Assembly (NCBI RefSeq): GCF_050611725.1
Contig: NZ_JBODJB010000001.1
Location: 2,542,001 to 2,606,000, forward strand
DNA from: Ferruginibacter sp050611725
GTDB taxonomy: Bacteria > Bacteroidota > Bacteroidia > Chitinophagales > Chitinophagaceae
DNA: 64,000 bases
Direction: 5' to 3'
The notes below the pieces were generated by a model, which did not search any database, was not told where the DNA came from, and saw nothing but the letters and a program-made list of their open reading frames with translations. Shown in pieces: positions 60,814-64,000 of the stretch (its first letter is position 1; every line of letters starts with the position of its first letter). Made by a program: the position numbers and the translations under genes.

Positions 60814-61377
60814 TTACTCTAATAGCTTTAGCATCCAGTTATCTATTTGAGTAAAAACTACATCCGGCTTTAACGTACGCCATTGCGGAAACTCAATCAA
60901 TGATACATAATTAGTTAGTCTTGCCCGTTTAAAATCGTATTGAGTTTGCTCAGGCATGTCTATTATTGTTAACCATCCTCCACTATCCTCTACCTGCTCC
61001 CGCCACTCTTCGTAGTAGCTGTCATCGCTGCTATGGAAATTCAATACATTTTCAGCTATTAGTATAAATTTAATAATACCGTTTGCATAAAGCTGATCTG
61101 TAACATCCCGACGAATGGTCATTATATCATTTTCAATAGCATCATTCCACTCTCCTAGTAATTCTATGATTGCATATTGCTGTTCATAATCAGTAAACAA
61201 AATTTTCATGTATAATGTTTTACTACCGAAATAATCCCATTGAGGATGTATGTAAAAGTTGTAAACTGTTTGGGAAAATTCGAATTCGCTATAGGTACGG
61301 CCATAAAAAGGTGATCGAAAATCTTCTTCGGCTGTGTACAAATGCCGCCAGTTATAATAAGGCTCTATATCCTGCAT
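60814..61377 (-). CDS. Conserved-looking hypothetical protein
   Basis: 187 aa, cytoplasmic by lack of a signal or membrane helix. It is rich in aromatic and acidic residues (MQDIEPYYNWRHLYTAEEDFRSPFYGRTYSEFEF; SSDDSYYEEWREQVEDSGGWLTI). I do not recognise a family. Base use matches its neighbours, and it stands alone between sdhC and the T9SS gene. Confidence 0.65.
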   Translation of the reverse strand: MQDIEPYYNWRHLYTAEEDFRSPFYGRTYSEFEFSQTVYNFYIHPQWDYFGSKTLYMKILFTDYEQQYAIIELLGEWNDAIENDIMTIRRDVTDQLYANGIIKFILIAENVLNFHSSDDSYYEEWREQVEDSGGWLTIIDMPEQTQYDFKRARLTNYVSLIEFPQWRTLKPDVVFTQIDNWMLKLLE

Positions 61378-61459
61378 TGATGAGGATTAAATATGAATTT
61401 TATGATTAGCACCAATTAAATACATTACAAAATTAATCATACAAATTCACATAAAAAAG

Positions 61460-61482
61460 AAGGCCGCACAATGTGCAGCCTT
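61460..61482 (-). terminator. Terminator of the T9SS type A protein gene
   Basis: The stem AAGGC-GCACA pairs with TGTGC-GCCTT with one internal mismatch. On the minus strand it is followed by CTTTTTT, 24 bp beyond the gene's stop. Confidence 0.75.
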
Positions 61483-61505
61483 TGCTTATTAACCCATATA
61501 ATATT

Positions 61506-62738
61506 TTAATTGATCAGAACTTTTTCTGAACTAACAATTTTTTTAGATGCATTTATGATCTTCACTAAATAAAAACCTCGTATTGGTTTTTGGCCAATGG
61601 TAACTGCTTTGGATGTTTCTCCTTTTGCAAGATCAATAACACTTGTTTGTAACACCTTTCCTGAAATATTTGTGAGCACAACATTATAAGTACCTGCTTC
61701 TAAGTTATTGAATTGAATATTAAATTTATTGCTTGTAATTGGATTAGGAAAAACTTTTGAGCCTTTCTTCACTTCTGTTGCATTTTCAGCAGGTATGCAT
61801 CCCCCGGGAGCAATGCCATGCATTTCATTATATTGTTTTTGTGACAGCAAATTAGCATTTGCCATATCAGATGCATTGAAACTCTTCTCTTCACTTTTAA
61901 CTTTGGTAGCAACATATGTTTTGCTGTTAACATTATACAAACCATCCAAAACATTAGCACTACTTACAACCAGGTTTCCGTCAGTATCAACTACAACGCC
62001 ATTGGTTGTATAATTTTCAGGTAAGCCGGTAATAGAGCCAATGTGTTTAGCAGTTTTTGTATTTACATCTATAGAAAAAACATTGTGTCTTGCAGAAACT
62101 ACGATCAAATTACCAAATGCATCGGCAACCATATCCCCACCCCATGCTTCAATTTTTTCATGAATGGAGATGGCTGAATTCTTTTCGTCTGTGATGGCAC
62201 CAAGATCGGTTACTGTTGCTTTTTTATCGGTACTGAAGCGTATCAGGTGATTGGCATCATTAGACAATGCATACCCAAAACCATCCGCTGCTATAACCAT
62301 TCTGGTGAGTTGAGCTTCTTCACTTTGAAATGCACTGTTTGCAGGCTTTGCAATTAAATTCTTTTTTACAACAGTAAAATTCACTTCTTCCTTTGACAGG
62401 TCGAGGTATTGAATTTCGGAAAAATGCATCGGCGCAAAATACAATCTGTTATGGCGTGTATCTAAAGCACAAGCCGCAGTACCATAGGCTGTAGGGTTTA
62501 TTCTAGCATTATCGAAATCTGCTTTATCTAAAAATGCAGTATTGTATTTAGTTTTATCCGCTTCAAAAAGCGTTTTTAATATCTTACCTGAAGAAATATC
62601 AATTTGCTTAATATCTGCCCAGTAATAAATGTTATTAGATTTTCCTGTAATGGCATAAGCTGTCGTTGCTTGCTCTTGTGCATTGGCAAATAACGTAGCA
62701 GAAATAAAGGTTGCTGAAAGTAAAAATTTGCAGTTCAT
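61506..62738 (-). CDS. Secreted protein with type IX (type A) sorting domain
   Basis: 410 aa from the ATG at 62738, where a signal peptide starts (MNCKFLLSATFISATLFANAQ). The longer in-frame start at 62801 adds 21 residues before it. Residues about 30-320 form a beta-propeller-like domain with repeated strand patterns (NRLYFAPMHFSEIQYLDLS, GFGYALSNDANHLIRFS). The C-terminal Por-type sorting domain is KVFPNPITSNKFNIQFNN...GTYNVVLTNISGKVLQTSVIDLAKG...GFYLVKIINASKKIVSSEKVLIN. It should be exported by T9SS. Confidence 0.88.
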   Translation of the reverse strand: MNCKFLLSATFISATLFANAQEQATTAYAITGKSNNIYYWADIKQIDISSGKILKTLFEADKTKYNTAFLDKADFDNARINPTAYGTAACALDTRHNRLYFAPMHFSEIQYLDLSKEEVNFTVVKKNLIAKPANSAFQSEEAQLTRMVIAADGFGYALSNDANHLIRFSTDKKATVTDLGAITDEKNSAISIHEKIEAWGGDMVADAFGNLIVVSARHNVFSIDVNTKTAKHIGSITGLPENYTTNGVVVDTDGNLVVSSANVLDGLYNVNSKTYVATKVKSEEKSFNASDMANANLLSQKQYNEMHGIAPGGCIPAENATEVKKGSKVFPNPITSNKFNIQFNNLEAGTYNVVLTNISGKVLQTSVIDLAKGETSKAVTIGQKPIRGFYLVKIINASKKIVSSEKVLIN

Positions 62739-62813
62739 AAGAGTATCATTTTTTGTTTTAAAAAAGTATTGTAAGTTACTGAATAGGAAAATAGTAAACA
62801 AGTTAATTTTTTG

Positions 62814-63659
62814 CTAACGCTCCCGGTGAAATTTGACCAACCCATCCATTGGCCGTTTGATAACCTGGCCCAACTGAAGTTCATACATGTGACACATTTC
62901 CTTAAGGATATCCTTAAATCCATAAGCTACACTCCCAACAAAATGTATGGGCATTTTCCAGCTTTCGCTATACTTATATATGTGATTAAAAAAGAAGTCG
63001 TTGAACGCATCCTCAATGATATTTTCGATCATATAATGGCCTCTGTTCTCAATCAAAAAAGGTACAAAAGAGGCCAAATATCTATTAGGCAATGGCTGTC
63101 TGTACACGGCGTCAAGTATTTCTGGCGGAGAGGTGTTGAACTTAGCATTGAATCTATCCATCAGATCCGGATCAAAAGTATTGTACATATAATATTGTAC
63201 GACTTTCTTTCCAAGATAAGCTCCGCTGCCTTCATCTCCCAATATAAAACCAATACCGGGGCTGTTCTTGGCAATACTCCTGCCATTAAAGTAACAGGAA
63301 TTTGACCCGGTTCCCAAAATACAGGCTATTCCTTTTTCTTTGCCACACAAAGCTCTGGCCGCTGCCATCAGGTCATGATCAACCGATATAGAAACTTTAC
63401 CAAATACTTTTTTTAATGCCCCGGCTACCTGTTGTTTATTAGCGGCACTGCTGCAGCCCGTTCCATAAAAAAATATTTTATCGGGCTGCACTTTTTTCAT
63501 CTTAGGCAACAATTCTTTCTCAATAATTTCCTGAATTTGTGTTGCAGTAAGAAAATACGGACTGATACCCTGTGTCTCGATCGATTTTTTGGTTTTACCA
63601 TTGATCAGGCACCATTCTGCCTTTGTAGAACCACTATCTGCGATTAAAATAATAGACAT
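62814..63659 (-). CDS. N-acetylglucosamine kinase-like (BadF/BadG family) ATPase
   Basis: 281 aa ASKHA-fold kinase. ILIADSGSTKAEWCLING is phosphate-1, GKVSISVDHDLMAAARALCGKEKGIACILGTGSNSCYFNG gives the catalytic aspartate and phosphate-2 loop, and GIGFILGDEGSGAYLGKKVV is the BadF/GlcNAc kinase motif. Phosphorylation of GlcNAc from wall turnover is the likely role, feeding glmM-type reactions. It diverges from the protease gene at 63741. Confidence 0.85.
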   Translation of the reverse strand: MSIILIADSGSTKAEWCLINGKTKKSIETQGISPYFLTATQIQEIIEKELLPKMKKVQPDKIFFYGTGCSSAANKQQVAGALKKVFGKVSISVDHDLMAAARALCGKEKGIACILGTGSNSCYFNGRSIAKNSPGIGFILGDEGSGAYLGKKVVQYYMYNTFDPDLMDRFNAKFNTSPPEILDAVYRQPLPNRYLASFVPFLIENRGHYMIENIIEDAFNDFFFNHIYKYSESWKMPIHFVGSVAYGFKDILKEMCHMYELQLGQVIKRPMDGLVKFHRER

Positions 63660-63689
63660 GTTAATTTCTTGCGATTATGGGTTGAAGTT

Positions 63690-63730
63690 ACACCATTCGT
63701 ATTAATTCGTATAACTTCGTGAAAATTTTG
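63690..63730 (+). repeat. Decamer word array before the protease gene
   Basis: TTCGT recurs at 63696, 63706 and 63716, giving three 10-bp words (CATTCGTATT, AATTCGTATA, ACTTCGTGAA). It is the same style as the heptad arrays with a longer word, in the 81-bp gap between divergent genes. Confidence 0.55.
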
Positions 63731-63740
63731 AGTAAAAAAG

Positions 63741-64000
63741 ATGAATAAAAAAGTTCAGGTCTGGATTCCGTTGCTTTTCAGCGTTGCAATGATCTTGGGG
63801 ATGTATTTCGGTTATCAGGTACGAGACAATATGCCGGGCAAAAAATTCTTTTCTATTGACAAGTCTAGCCCATTGCAGGAAGTATTGAGTTTGATCAGTA
63901 ACCGGTATGTTGATGATGTAAAATTGGGTGATTTAGGCGATACAGCTATTATCGCCATGTTGAACAAGTTAGACCCCCACTCTGTTTTTATTCCAAAAGA
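63741..64000 (+). CDS. S41 family C-terminal processing protease, 5' part only
   Basis: The reading frame runs off the window after 86 codons. It begins MNKKVQVWIPLLFSVAMILGMYFGYQ, a signal anchor, then PLQEVLSLISNRYVDDVKLGDLGDTAIIAMLNKLDPHSVFIPK. YVD-(x)n-LDPHSxxI is the hallmark of the CtpA/Prc N-terminal segment before the PDZ domain. These proteases trim or degrade envelope proteins. The PDZ and catalytic Ser-Lys parts lie outside the window. Confidence 0.85.
   Translation, partial: MNKKVQVWIPLLFSVAMILGMYFGYQVRDNMPGKKFFSIDKSSPLQEVLSLISNRYVDDVKLGDLGDTAIIAMLNKLDPHSVFIPK

Overview
The window looks like a chromosomal segment of an aerobic member of the Bacteroidota, most likely family Chitinophagaceae (inference). 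It is AT-rich and has Bacteroidota-type -7 promoter elements (TAnnTTTG) but no consistent Shine-Dalgarno sites. It also carries type IX secretion sorting domains (types A and B), a TonB-dependent receptor with a carboxypeptidase-like N-terminal domain, two DUF2490 proteins and a three-subunit succinate:quinone oxidoreductase. No phage, transposase, CRISPR array or rRNA operon is visible. Almost everything is core metabolism, so the unusual signals lie in regulation and between genes.

Layout. 1-72: 3' end of panB. 188-4235: biotin operon bioB-bioF-bioD-bioA, followed by a ferritin-like di-iron protein gene and a strong terminator. 4973-8341 (minus): class Ia ribonucleotide reductase nrdB-nrdA, preceded by a well-conserved cobalamin riboswitch (8447-8633). 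8774-12472: ALDH7-type aldehyde dehydrogenase, a VOC protein and ornithine aminotransferase. 12498-16083: a TPR lipoprotein-like or secreted protein, a VIT/CCC1 metal transporter, and a Crp/Fnr regulator with a small redox/sulfur cluster (DUF2892, OsmC, DUF6132, rhodanese). 16087-19110: aldo/keto reductase, DUF2490 protein and sterol desaturase family enzyme. 19205-19278: tRNA-Cys.

19357-35208 (minus) is a large sulfur-assimilation region: cysH-cysD-cysN-cysE-cysK-cobA-cysJ-cysI-DUF2490-cysG(N-terminal type)-tauE-chrA-TonB receptor. It encodes sulfate activation, APS reduction, sulfite reduction, cysteine synthesis and siroheme supply. A dyad, TTAGTCTA-N9-TAGACTAA, recurs before the TonB receptor (three copies) and before tauE, and lies inside the start of cysH; it probably marks a sulfur regulon. 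35383-44852 is a nearly complete C5 heme pathway: hemJ and hemH on the minus strand, diverging from hemA-C-D-E-F-B-[four-helix-bundle gene]-hemL. The siroheme genes next door draw on the same uroporphyrinogen III.

44906-64000: guanine deaminase-like enzyme, a T9SS type B surface protein, a cysteine desulfurase, phosphoglucosamine mutase, a YCF48/BNR-type protein, a DUF486 membrane protein, a coiled-coil membrane protein, a 1160-residue outer-membrane protein, the sdhC-sdhA-(glycosyltransferase)-sdhB operon, a hypothetical protein, a T9SS type A protein, an N-acetylglucosamine-kinase-like ATPase, and the start of a C-terminal processing protease.

The most unusual structure is a family of intergenic arrays made of degenerate short tandem words, usually exactly 7 bp long. 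They are often arranged as two arms that are reverse complements of each other. The word differs between loci (for example GTTGGAA, TGAAAAG, CAATAGT, AGTTATA). At one locus the arms enclose a four-helix-bundle gene inside the heme operon, which looks like an inserted unit.
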